Positions 23,511 to 33,423 of a stretch of DNA of 64,000 nucleotides are shown one piece after another. The notes under the pieces are model-generated. The model made no database searches. It saw only the letters and a program-made list of their open reading frames with translations, and had not been told where the DNA came from. Location: contig MU129986.1 of NCBI GenBank assembly GCA_015039465.1, forward strand, positions 372,001 to 436,000, written 5' to 3'. Numbering within the stretch: position 1 is the stretch's first letter; each line of letters opens with the position of its first letter. The translations under genes were made by a program, and so were the position numbers. Origin of the DNA: Phlegmacium glaucopus (taxonomy: Eukaryota; Basidiomycota; Agaricomycetes; Agaricales; Cortinariaceae).

Positions 23511-26500
23511 ATGTCCAGGTCATCGCAACCCTCACAACAAAATGGACATTCCTCTCGACGCGATCATCATTCTATATCATCCAACGCCTCAGGATCGGGG
23601 CGGAGTGAGCGAGGCTCTCAGCATCCCTCTGTGAGAATCCCACCGTTTCCCACTTTTCAGTATGCTGACTTGAAAGCACTTAAGCCTGCTGTAGAATCTG
23701 CAGTCACTCGCCTCCTAGTTTCCATAAAACAGCTTCTAGAAGCACTTACTCTCTGGAGTCAACTAAGGATGGATGAGGAAGGCGTCAGCAATGTTTATGT
23801 TCAGTTGGGCAACGATTTCAACGAAGCTGTAGCCGCATTCTCGGCCTTTAACATTGACATGATGTACGTCTTGAGCTGTCAGACTTATTTCCGTCCACCA
23901 GGTTTGACGCGTTCAACAGAGAGTTGCTCTCAGTCCCAGATGATCTTAGGAATGTTTTAGAGCAATGCCTTGCGGAAGATGCCACCGCAGAGAACCTTGA
24001 TTTATATCTTCCCAACGTTCGCCAAATTATAACTAATCTACTGCAAGGCTTGCGAGGAAAGCAATCCATCTACCGCAGATTGGTTTCGGACCATCGACAC
24101 AGGTCGGGCGATCCGAATCACCAAAGGACGGATAGTCGAACGTCACGTACCACTAGTGGATCTACCCGCGGAGACAGACATCACGGCTCACAGAGCTCTC
24201 GTTCACAGACCGAAGAGGAAAGAGAATCAGGTAGTGTATCTCGCAGATCGGGACAGTCTTCTAGGAGGCGAGATCAAGCTTCGGGTCAATCGCAAAGCTC
24301 CTCTCAGCAGAATGAAAATAACAATTTTGTCGGAGGATTTGCGCCAACTATAGTGGAGCATCCTATAGATGAAGAGTCCTCAAGTACTCAACCCTCTGAG
24401 TCGAGCGAGAAACCCGGATCACAGCGTAGTTCGGATACGGCATCCACTGAAGCTTCCCCGTCACCTCACACCAGCACACTTTCTCGAGGTATATTTGAAG
24501 ATTCGCCCTCTTCCTCCAAGCCTGAGATGCCCATCGACCAAGAACCAGACATTCGACATGCTCCGTCTCCTCCGCCACCGCCTGTTCCAGCCAGTGTGAA
24601 ACGATATTCCCTAGTCGATAAGCCGCCATCTCTAATGCCCACAGTTGTCATTGAACCATCCAGTCCACAGCTCCACCAGACTGGTACATCCTCGCCATCG
24701 CCGCCCCCAGACACGCCTCCTATCGATCCACCTCCTGGAGTCGCCTTATCGTTAGCTGCGCTGAAATCAAACGATGTTATATTGGAACGTCGAGCTTCCA
24801 AACGTTTCTCGGTTTACAATATTTCAAAGATGACCGGGGCTTCGACTTCACGAGAACGGTCTCTTAGAGGCTCCTCCAATCTAAATCGTCGGTCTGTGGC
24901 GGCGTCTTCTGCCAACTTGACACCCAACGAACTCCATGTTTTAACTGAAGTTGATGACGAAGAAGCAGAGTCGCCCAAGGAGGCCGCATCAAATAGCAGA
25001 CGCCAGCGTTCTGTATCCCGGTCTGTTGTCCCTGATAACGAACCGCCTCGAGCACCTGGGCTGTCAACGACGCCTGAACCAACATACGACGGAAGAGACC
25101 CCAGCTCCGGCCAGCGTCGCTCGCCTTCCAACTCCTCTCAAATCGCTGTTTTCTTACAACTTGGCCGAGAAGTTAAAAAAGTCCAAATTGAGCCTGGGCT
25201 CTCGTTTTCCTCCTTGCGGGTCCTTTTCGTGGACAAATTTTCGTATAATCCCGGTCTCGAAAATTTCCCCGCCATTTATATCCGTGACCCCTCGAGTGGA
25301 GTGCAGTATGAACTCGAAAATACAGATGAAGTCCAAGAAAAGTGTCTGCTATCCCTTAACATTGAGCGTGCGTATTTCTTACTCATATATTTCTCATCGA
25401 AGAACTAGCTCAATTACACTTTTGTAGCCCTTGACCAAATTAAGCAACATATTGATTCCCAAATATCAACTCTATCAACTGATATCAAAGAATTGAAGAC
25501 GGCAGTAGCAAATAGTCATCGACATTCCATGCACGTGCCAAATATCATTGCTCATCCCCTGGCAGAGAGCACTCCAGCCCCAACAAGACCGAGTGATCAT
25601 CAATTTCAACATATAGCCCGTCGTCTTTCACGTTTTGTAGGCGACTCGGGCCCTTCCTTTATGTCGCAATCCCAACCTCCCATGCCTAATGCCATTTCTC
25701 CAATCCCATATCAGATTACTGGACAATCTCTACAGACTCAGATGACCGGTGGCTCTATGTTATCTGATTACACGAGCCGTGTGGTTACGGACCTCAAAAC
25801 TCAGTTCGACGAAGTTCAAAATCTTCGTCGTGATCTTGGAATCATGCGACAGCTCTACACCGAGTTCATGAAATCGACGAAAGAGTCCCTTAGTACCTTG
25901 CGCACGCAGACTCAATCCGTGAAGCAGCTTGCAAACTCTGACATTGGTGGTGCACGGGCATATATCGATTCTGGAAAGAAATCTCTTGACAACCGCACGC
26001 AAGATGCCTTGACCAAGGTTGAAGCGCTTCAAGATAGAATCGAAAACATAAAGGACGATGTGGTCAAGAGGCATGTTACGCCTGAGGCAATCTACGTTAA
26101 GATGATGAAAAAAGACTTGGATGAAGTTGCCACCGAATTGGGAAGTTTATCGGAACACATTGTCACTGTAAAACCTATGTGGAAAAAAACTTGGGAAGAA
26201 GAGCTACAGAATATTGTAGAGGAACAACAATTCCTTGGACATCAAGAAGAATTCCTTAGCGATTTGCTGGAAGACCATAAAGCTATGCTGGAAGTGCTTG
26301 GCCACGTTGAGAAAGTCATCACCCTTCGAAAACCCAGTAACGGCGGTCGGCGTCTTGGAGCGCGTACCTTTAGGCCACCACCTCTAGAAGAAGGACACGA
26401 AGGTTTAGGCACGGTTATGCGGGAGATACGTAATGCGGCAGTGGATCCTGAAAAGCGTCTGAAAGCGATAGAAGCAAGCCAAAAAAACAGAGAAAAGGAT

Positions 26501-26707
26501 TTGGCTAGTCGTTCAGACGACCTACAAGTTGAAATCACGGAATTTGTGAATCAGAAGAAGCTAAAGATGACGGGAGGCGCTGAAGAAGTGGAGCGGGTGC
26601 GTCAGAGGAGAAATGATATGACCTTGAAGGCTATGTTTACAGGCGGTAGTTCGAATGGGAGCACGACGTCTTTCAGTACGGAACCATCAACCTCTTCGGT
26701 ATTTTGA
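23511..26707 (+). CDS. BUD6: Bud6/Aip3 actin- and formin-interacting polarity protein
   Basis: Bud6 binds actin monomers and formins and boosts actin cable nucleation at polarised growth sites. Three exons, 23511-23863, 23902-25367 and 25428-26707, give 1032 residues. The N-terminal region has a conserved helical block (PAVESAVTRLLVSIKQLLEA ... LRMDEEGVSNVYVQLGNDFN). A long Ser/Pro-rich disordered stretch follows. The AIP3 core starts with a ubiquitin-like segment (AVFLQLGREVKKVQIEPG), then KFSYNPGLENFPAIYIRDPS, PLDQIKQHIDSQISTLSTDI, and a long coiled coil (for example RVVTDLKTQFDEVQNLRRDL) to the end. Intron phases support each join. Neighbours include other polarity-type genes. Confidence 0.9.
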
Positions 26708-27305
26708 GCAACAGTCCCATTTTATTTTTTTGCAAAGCACGTATGTCCCCATTTATATCTTTTTATCTCTATAATTCGTTCTTTCATCCTGTTTTCCTTG
26801 TTAGTTTTCTTGGACAGTATTATAGTTTAATGATAGTTACGACCTGCACTTGCATTTTTATCATTCATTATTTAATAGCAAAAGCATGGGTGATTGATGC
26901 TGAGAGACATAAGACCTCGGCAACCAACTTAGGACGAGACAAAGCTTCGCGTAGAACAAGCCGCTGTGGTTTGGCTATGGCATCACTCGTAAGGCTATTG
27001 TCATAAGGAAGTCTCGGGTTTCTCTACGATTGGTCTGGTTTTAAGGTTCAATATTCAATTGTGACAAAAACTGCCAATCGCCTTTTAATCAATTTGATGT
27101 TGAAATTGGCTATTTTATGCATTTGAAACAACAACGGTTAAAGTGTGTTTGGATATAAGGACCTAGGTTTGACAAATTACAGACACCTTGACTAAGTATA
27201 TAAGTGGTTGTGCAGGTGATTCACGAATCACGATGTAGTTGTACATGGATCTGTATATGATGGTCAGGAGCAGTGCCGCTCCGAGCTGTTTTCACAAGGC
27301 TGACT
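26708..27305. other. Intergenic, no gene recognised
   Basis: About 600 bases after BUD6. AT-rich, with several short frames on the plus strand that contain no family signature. Read on both strands; nothing supportable was seen beyond the expected 3' flank of BUD6. Confidence 0.4.
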
Positions 27306-27578
27306 TTATGGAACCCATGGTGGTAGCTGCCCGAGGTGGAGATAACTTCGCTCGCAACGATCTAGCTTTGCTTGAAATATCTGCGGACGACCATCGCATC
27401 GAGGTCCTAGATGGCAAAGGTCGATAATGTGGAATAAGCGCCCAGACTCGGTAGAAGTATATCCATATACATACCGTTTCTCGGGAGTGGCTGGAGATTG
27501 TGGGGACAGTTCTCCTGGAAGACGAACACGTCGTGGAGTAAGAACGATATAAGAAAGATTGAAGGGCAGCAGAGCCAT
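27306..27578 (-). CDS. Possible small hypothetical protein
   Basis: A frame beginning MALLPFNLSYIVLTPRRVRL and continuing PGELSPQSPATPEKR, preceded on its own strand by a long CT-rich leader (complement of about 27585-27611). A canonical donor GTATGT follows EKR, and an acceptor at ...CATCTAG would join to a short Ser/Arg-rich end (SSADISSKARSLRA) stopping near 27299. The unspliced reading gives 90 residues. No domain is recognised. The promoter-like CT tract and Pro/Arg-rich start are the only support, so this is a weak call. Confidence 0.3.
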   Translation of the reverse strand: MALLPFNLSYIVLTPRRVRLPGELSPQSPATPEKRYVYGYTSTESGRLFHIIDLCHLGPRCDGRPQIFQAKLDRCERSYLHLGQLPPWVP

Positions 27579-28100
27579 GTTTAATTTTTGAAAAAAAAGA
27601 AAAGAAAGAGGGACTCGGGGTTCAATCAGTCGATATGCAGGAGCTCAGTGGCAGAATGACGTAAAGTGGGTGGGGATTCTGGGAAATGACCCAGTTATAT
27701 AGTAATTTGGTCCGCTTCGAGAAAAGAAGTCATTGTTCGAGTTGAAGGCAGAAAGCCTATTGTTCGGAGTTTCATTATCTTCGCGGTGTTGATGCTTTGT
27801 TCCTTGCGCAAACTTTGGTTGTCCCGATGAGCAACGGCTTCCAACAGGTTATTGTAGTCGTTGTGGCCATGTAGTTACTATACAGTCGAACAAAAGTCAT
27901 TCAAATCATAAAGTTGATGATAATAATGTACAAACACATGCTAGCACTATAGAAACAGAGGGTGATTGATTATGTATTGTTACAAATGCATGAAAGAGAG
28001 GCAAATAAAACATCATCACAAGAAAAAGAGTGTGATTCCAGATCAAATGGAGAATTGAAAGATGCTGTGTTTATAACCTTCCCTCGTGGACAAAAGATAT
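27579..28100. other. Intergenic, no gene recognised
   Basis: About 520 bases. Contains the CT-rich/GA-rich tract at 27585-27611 and AT-rich sequence toward the 3' end of the secreted-protein gene. No RNA gene, repeat or coding signal recognised. Confidence 0.4.
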
Positions 28101-28889
28101 CTACCCCGTGAGTCCACCGGTTGCGCCAGAGGCTTGAATGCGGGCAAGGGCATCAGCTTGAGTAGTGCAAGCGATAGAAGTACCAGCTTTGTTGACGAGG
28201 GGCAATGCAGCGCAGGTCAAAGTAGCACTGCATTGGGTGACGACGAATTTACTACCGACACATTGAGCGAAACCACCACCAACACAAGCATCTTGTCCGT
28301 CTGGGGAACATGATAAGGAAAAAAACAAGGTTACTGAAATAGAAGGAATATTGACATACCAGTGCAAGAAGAGTCGACAGTGAGGGTTGCAAATTGTTTG
28401 TTAAGCGCCTGCGCGTCTTTGCCATTTTGGACTTTGAAACCACCCGCCGCTGGAGTAGTGGGAGGAAGCGCCACAGCAGTGGCAGCTGCGTGAGGAGCCT
28501 CGGACTCAGGTGCTGGTACTGGTGAGGCAGCGGCAAGGGCAGCTCCACCAGAACCAGTTAAACCACCAGTAGCGCCAGTAGCGGCGATACGCGCTAAAGC
28601 GTCCGCGGTAGTGGTGCAAGTGATGGAAGTTCCAGCAGAGTTGACGAGAGGAAGGGCAGCACATATGAGAGAGTTCGCGCAAGAAGTTGATACAAACTTT
28701 CCTCCAACACATTGGGCAAAGGCAGTTCCGACGCAAGCGTTTTGACCGACTGTAATAAATGAGATGTCCTGTATTTAGCTAGCGAACGAACGAAGCTACA
28801 TACCAGTACAAGGAGAGTTGGCGGTAAGTGTGGCAAATTGAGCGTTTAACTTCTGAGCGGCTTGACCATTTGCGAGTTTGAAACTACCA
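28101..28889 (-). repeat. Tandem intragenic duplication of CBM19-like module
   Basis: Copy 1 lies at about 28554-28889 (interrupted by intron 28750-28803) and copy 2 at about 28101-28449 (interrupted by intron 28301-28359). In both copies the intron sits after the same codon (SPCT / SSCT) and in the same phase. The copies are separated by a short Ala/Pro-rich linker. Confidence 0.85.
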
Positions 28890-29641
28890 GCAGGCGTTGT
28901 GGCTGAAGACTTTGGCGCGGAACTAGCGACCGAACTCGGAGCTGCTGGAGGAGATGAGGCGGCGGCACTACCACCAGGAGCATTGGGATTGGTAGTGATA
29001 TCAGACAGTTGCGTTCCATCGGCAATGGGACCACTAGGGTGGGCAGGGCAGGAACCAAGGGGATTGAGAGCTACTTTGTGACCAAATGGAATAGTTCCTG
29101 GAGCTCCAACCGCCAAACCACCAACAAATTGCTGCTGATTAGCTCCGGCAAACTGGCATTGGAATAACCCGTTAAGTTCGGGATTTTTAGGAGCTTGCTG
29201 ACAATAGGGAACGGCTTGGGAGCTAGGCTGTATAATTTATTTGGTACATGGATGAAAATGTATTCGATAGGAGAGATGAGACTGACTGTGTTGCGAGGTT
29301 GTTGAGCAAAGATTTGAGAGAGAGCGATCATCTGAGAACTCTTCAATTTCTTGGACAAGTCAATAAGAGAATCGGCAGCATTTTGCTGATCACAAGGACC
29401 GGCGGCTGCGAGCAAGGTGGTGAAAGCCGCGACGGAAGCAGGGTTGCATTGTTGGTTACCGCCTGCGGCCAGCTACAGAAAAGATTAGGCAAAGGTCGGA
29501 AAAATGACAAAAGCGTACACAAGCTTGTTCCCATTTGGCAGTAGAGTCTGCAATAGTCTGAGCAATTCGTTTCTCAAGGATTGGGGAAGCCTGAACAAAG
29601 ATGACCGCTAGGGCAACAAACGCAAGAGAAAGCTGAACCAT
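28101..29641 (-). CDS. Secreted protein with two tandem CBM19-like modules
   Basis: Five exons: 29519-29641, 29287-29472, 28804-29227, 28360-28749 and 28101-28300, 440 residues. Signal peptide MVQLSLAFVALAVIFVQASP, followed by EKR, a likely Kex2 site. The middle region is Cys-poor and Ala/Pro/Ser-rich. The C-terminal half contains two copies of a module with the pattern G-FK-NG--AQ-LN-QFATL---S-CT, then GQ-ACVG--FAQCV--KFV---C and CAALPLVN-AGTSI-CTT. The second part of the module is identical at 50 of 66 positions between copies. The Cys pattern resembles chitin-binding module family 19 of fungal chitinases; chitin binding is inferred, not shown. No catalytic domain is present. A TATA box lies about 90 bases upstream of the start. 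Confidence 0.78.
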
Positions 29642-29729
29642 GGTAAAAAAGAATGTGGAAAAGAACGAGGGAGCACCAGGCTAGTGAAGAAAGAATGGAA
29701 TGAGCCTTAGGAACATGAACTTTGTGAGG

Positions 29730-29737
29730 TTTATATA
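29730..29737 (-). promoter_or_regulatory. TATA box of the secreted-protein gene
   Basis: TATATAAA on the minus strand, 89 bases upstream of the ATG at 29641. It is the clearest TATA element seen in front of any gene in the window. It fits regulated or high expression of a secreted protein; the role is inferred. Confidence 0.55.
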
Positions 29738-29791
29738 AGTTGAACAATGAATATCTAATTTAAGGTTACCAAGGTGATCCCGCTTGCCTAA

Positions 29792-31178
29792 TTAGGATAT
29801 GAGTGACATTTCGCCGTTCTCTAGCCGGAACCAATGAGGAATCATTTTCCAAATTTTCTCCCGTTCACGCGCTGCCCATGTTTCCAACGATTTAGCACAG
29901 GCCTTACACTCCGAAAACTCCGCACTCTTCAGTTGCCCCAATTCATCCGCAACATACAAAGGATCTCCACATCCTCGCTCACGGTCAAAAAGATAATGTT
30001 GAGTGGCAAGATCTACAAGTTCCATAAAGTCCTTGCGACATGCTGCTGCAGATAGACAGATTCCGCTAGATGGAGCTTTGCGAAAATGAGAGTGAGGCAT
30101 GCTTTGTTGACGGATATAGTTGCCAGTGCCCATGCTTTGGATTAATGATGTAACGGTCAGTTGCATGGCTTCTTTTCCTAGGCAGAGCCGTTGCATATCT
30201 GCCATTAACAGGCTTGGAGGAGACAAAGACTCATCATGATCATCGTTTGAATCAAATATTTGCGCAAATGAAACACGCGATAGATCATAAAAAGCCGAAG
30301 GCAGAAGAGATGGCGCCTCAACTTCTCGAGCCAGGTTGATCAAAGCCTTTGAGAATAAAGCCAGTGGCGTTTATATTTGCTATACGTATCTCCGAATGAC
30401 AAGTCACTTACAAAGGGATGGGGATAACGGTGTCCCTGGGGATTTCTTGAAGATCCTTCCATTTCGTAACTACGCAAGACATCCTCTCTTGCATCCCATG
30501 CTTTTAGGTCCAAAGGCCAAGCTATACTTAAATGCGCAAGTGCTTTGGCACGCAAAGAATCAATAAGATATTTCGTTGCGAGACGGAGAACACCAGAGAC
30601 AATTCGAAAATCATCCTGATCGTTGTTGCCAAATGTTCTACCAACCCTATCAGCGTATAATTCATTCAAGTGCAAATGGCCAATACTCACGGGCCATCAT
30701 ATAATGCTGTCAACAAATTTCCAACGTCCTCGGCTTTGTCGTAGAGATAGACGATTGGTATCATCCTAGGGCCCGAACTCCTCCCCTCGTCAACGAGCAG
30801 GGAGGTTTCCAACCGGGATGATTCAGGTTGTGGAAGCATGAACATATCTTGGAAACAAAGTGAATGCCGCGCCAACTGCGACATGTGAACGCGGAATAAC
30901 ATGTTTTCTGCGCGGCAGATAACGCTGCCATCATGGAACCAAAGATCGGGGTGACGCTGAACTTCAACGCCCGTTTCTGTGTCGTAGATGATCGCCTGAT
31001 TGTTTCTATCTTTCTGTGTGAGGCTGTAGGACAAGCTCGTAGGCTTGGTTTCAGGGGGGCCGGCTGTAAGAAGCCTCAGACGCTCTTCTGGTATTGAATG
31101 CCGTATTGAGAGAGAACTTATGGTTCGTTGACTGGTAGAGGACTTTGTAGAGTGGGTGGATGGACATGATAGTTCCAT
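29792..31178 (-). CDS. BTB/POZ domain protein
   Basis: Three exons, 30691-31178, 30412-30637 and 29792-30346, give 422 residues. The BTB fold starts at about residue 75: HPDLWFHDGSVICRAENMLF, VHMSQLARHSLCFQDMF, then IPIVYLYDKAEDVGNLLTAL, completed across the first intron as YDGPTFGNNDQDDFRIVSGV. A helical region typical of Agaricomycete BTB proteins follows (LRLATKYLIDSLRAKALAHL), and a Cys-containing tail. Such proteins are highly expanded in mushrooms and may act as Cullin-3 adaptors or transcriptional cofactors; the role here is unknown. The start is the first ATG downstream of a GTG-led extension. Confidence 0.82.
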
Positions 31179-31641
31179 GGATCTGTTAGCACTCACAGTG
31201 GATGAAACAAACTTGGAGACCAGATGGTCCGGGTAAGTTGTACAATTATGTACGGATGAACAAATGATGGCCGATCAATCGGAGGACTCCGACTGTCAAA
31301 TAGTATAGTAATATGTAGTGTACGACAAGCGGATAAGAGGTTGAGGAACCAGAACAACCAGCCAGAAAGTTTACTAGGTTTATACTAGGTTCAGGACAAG
31401 AGGATCAGAAGAGTTCAAGAGCCAGGGACAATCTGAGGGAAGGGCAAATGATGAAGGAAGAGTCGGAATTGATCAAAATTTGGCCGAGTCCGTTAACACG
31501 CTTGGCTTGGTGGTATCATATACCTTGCAGCGGATCTATAGTTTTCATTCCGTAAAAAGTACAAAGCCAAAACACTTTGTGCTTGGGTAGATGAATTTTG
31601 AATCTCTAGATACCGGTGTCGGTGTCGCTGACAGTACTTAT
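31179..31641. other. Intergenic
   Basis: About 460 bases between the BTB gene start and the DHODH stop, both on the minus strand. Holds the BTB gene promoter. No coding or structural signal recognised. Confidence 0.4.
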
Positions 31642-33307
31642 CTAATGACCCTCCTTGTCTGCAAGTTGGTCCAGCAGCACCTTCAATTCTTCTGCTTCCG
31701 AAATCAGCTGTTGCACGTTATTTTGTTTTGGTTCCTGGTCCTTCTCTTTGAAGCTCAGCTTCCCAACGGCCTCGTTTACGACTTGTTCCCAAGTCTTACC
31801 CTCCTTCACCAACTCATCAACCAGTTGATCTTTGATTCTTCGACATGCGCCAACGCCATCGTAACCAAAGCTGGTATAGACTTGGACCATACAAGCACCA
31901 GCTTTGGCGTAATCCAGAGCATCTTTCCCAGTCGAGATCCCTCCACAACCGATCAACGGCACTGAGGCAGGTAAATGGGCTCGTAATGTTTGGAGGGCTT
32001 TTAACGAATACGGTTTGATTGGTTTACCAGAGAGTCCCCCTACTTCAGATTTATTGGCTGTTGTAACAGGAGTGCGCCATCATCAACATTGCGCAGGGTC
32101 AAAATTCTCTCCACTTACCGCTCACAAGATCTTTGGGTCTTTGTATTGTGGTATTGCTGACGATGACACCGTCAATGTTGCTTTTTTGGATTACTTCTGC
32201 TATCTCTACAAGTTGGGACTCTTCGAGGTCAGGTGCAATCTTCAGGATTAATTTAGGTTTTCTTGACGTCAAGATAGACGGCTTCAAGTTATCTCGAGCC
32301 TTTGTTACCCCGTCCAGAAGCTGCTCCAAACTGTCCCGGTTCTGCAAGCCACTATGTAAGAAACGCATGAGCTAGGAAGAGCATATATGTAAAATAATTC
32401 CGACGAACCGCAACCCTGGTGTGTTTGGACTGGAGACGTTTATAACCAGTACATCAGAATAAGGTCCAAAAGTGTGAACACCAGCTACAAAATCATCGAT
32501 GGAGTCTGCTGGAGAAGCTTTATTTTTGCCTAAATTAACGGCGAGCATAGTATCCTCCCGGAGAGCTGCACGGTCTGGTTTGCATGAGAAGAATGTGGGA
32601 ATTCTTGCACGAAGGTGGGACAAGACAGAGGCGTGTCCTTGTGAAGGAAAGCCATATCTATTGATGACTGCAGAGTCTTCTGACAGACGAAAGAAGCGCG
32701 GACGGGGGTTGCCGGGCTACAGATATTGGATGAGTTATGCGTTGATATCCCTTGGAATATTGAGGACACACTTGGGGGTTTGGAGTGACGCTCCCAATTT
32801 CAACCCAGCTGAAACCAAGGTTAAATAGTCCTGGTACGCCCTTTCATAAGGATAGCTGTCGGTCAGGCTAGTAGACAAGCATACCATCAATGGCTTCGCC
32901 GTCCTTGTCAAAACCGGCAGCAAGACCAATTGGATTGGTTATTTTTTGACCCCAAATCTAACGAAGGGTGAAATAATTAGAGAGGGTTTTATGGTATATG
33001 GTAAACACACCTGACAATTTAACACCTTGTCGTCTTTTGTGAGGTCTCTGGGGGCCAGACCGGATTTCAATACTTTTACAGCAATTTTATGACCCGTCTC
33101 GGGATCAAATGCATTTCTGAGAAGAGGAGTCAAAACATATCTATGGAGAGCGGAACGAGCGTCAGAATAGTAGACTGCCAAGAGACCTGCTGAGAGAACA
33201 AAAGCAGTTGTATAGACGGCTGTTCTGATTGGGGTACGTTTTACTTGAGTAGAAGCAGTGAAGAGACTACGAGTTGAACAACGGACGTAGGTCCTGATCA
33301 AGGTCAT
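31642..33307 (-). CDS. Dihydroorotate dehydrogenase (quinone), mitochondrial
   Basis: Class 2 enzyme of de novo pyrimidine synthesis: oxidises dihydroorotate to orotate with FMN and passes electrons to ubiquinone in the inner mitochondrial membrane. Six exons: 33011-33307, 32885-32957, 32772-32830, 32409-32716, 32119-32351 and 31642-32057, 461 residues. An Arg-rich presequence ([16 protein letters not shown]) is followed by one membrane segment ([18 protein letters not shown]), diagnostic of class 2. FMN and active-site motifs: [68 protein letters not shown] and [19 protein letters not shown]. The family normally has NRYGFNS, so the Pro is unusual. The acceptor for exon 3 is fixed by phase. 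Divergent from KAP123. Confidence 0.95.
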
Positions 33308-33423
33308 GGTTGGTTAGAACCGTGAAACTCCAGAGCCCCGATCAGGTAATCGGCCAACTCCGACCTCAAAATTTTTGTGCAGGGTTCCTCAGATCCTCCT
33401 CCTCATCCCCTTATCCCTCAGAA
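33308..33423. promoter_or_regulatory. Shared divergent promoter region DHODH/KAP123
   Basis: 116 bp between start codons. The KAP123 side is CT-rich (about 33390-33420). No TATA box seen. Co-regulation is possible but only inferred from spacing. Confidence 0.5.
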
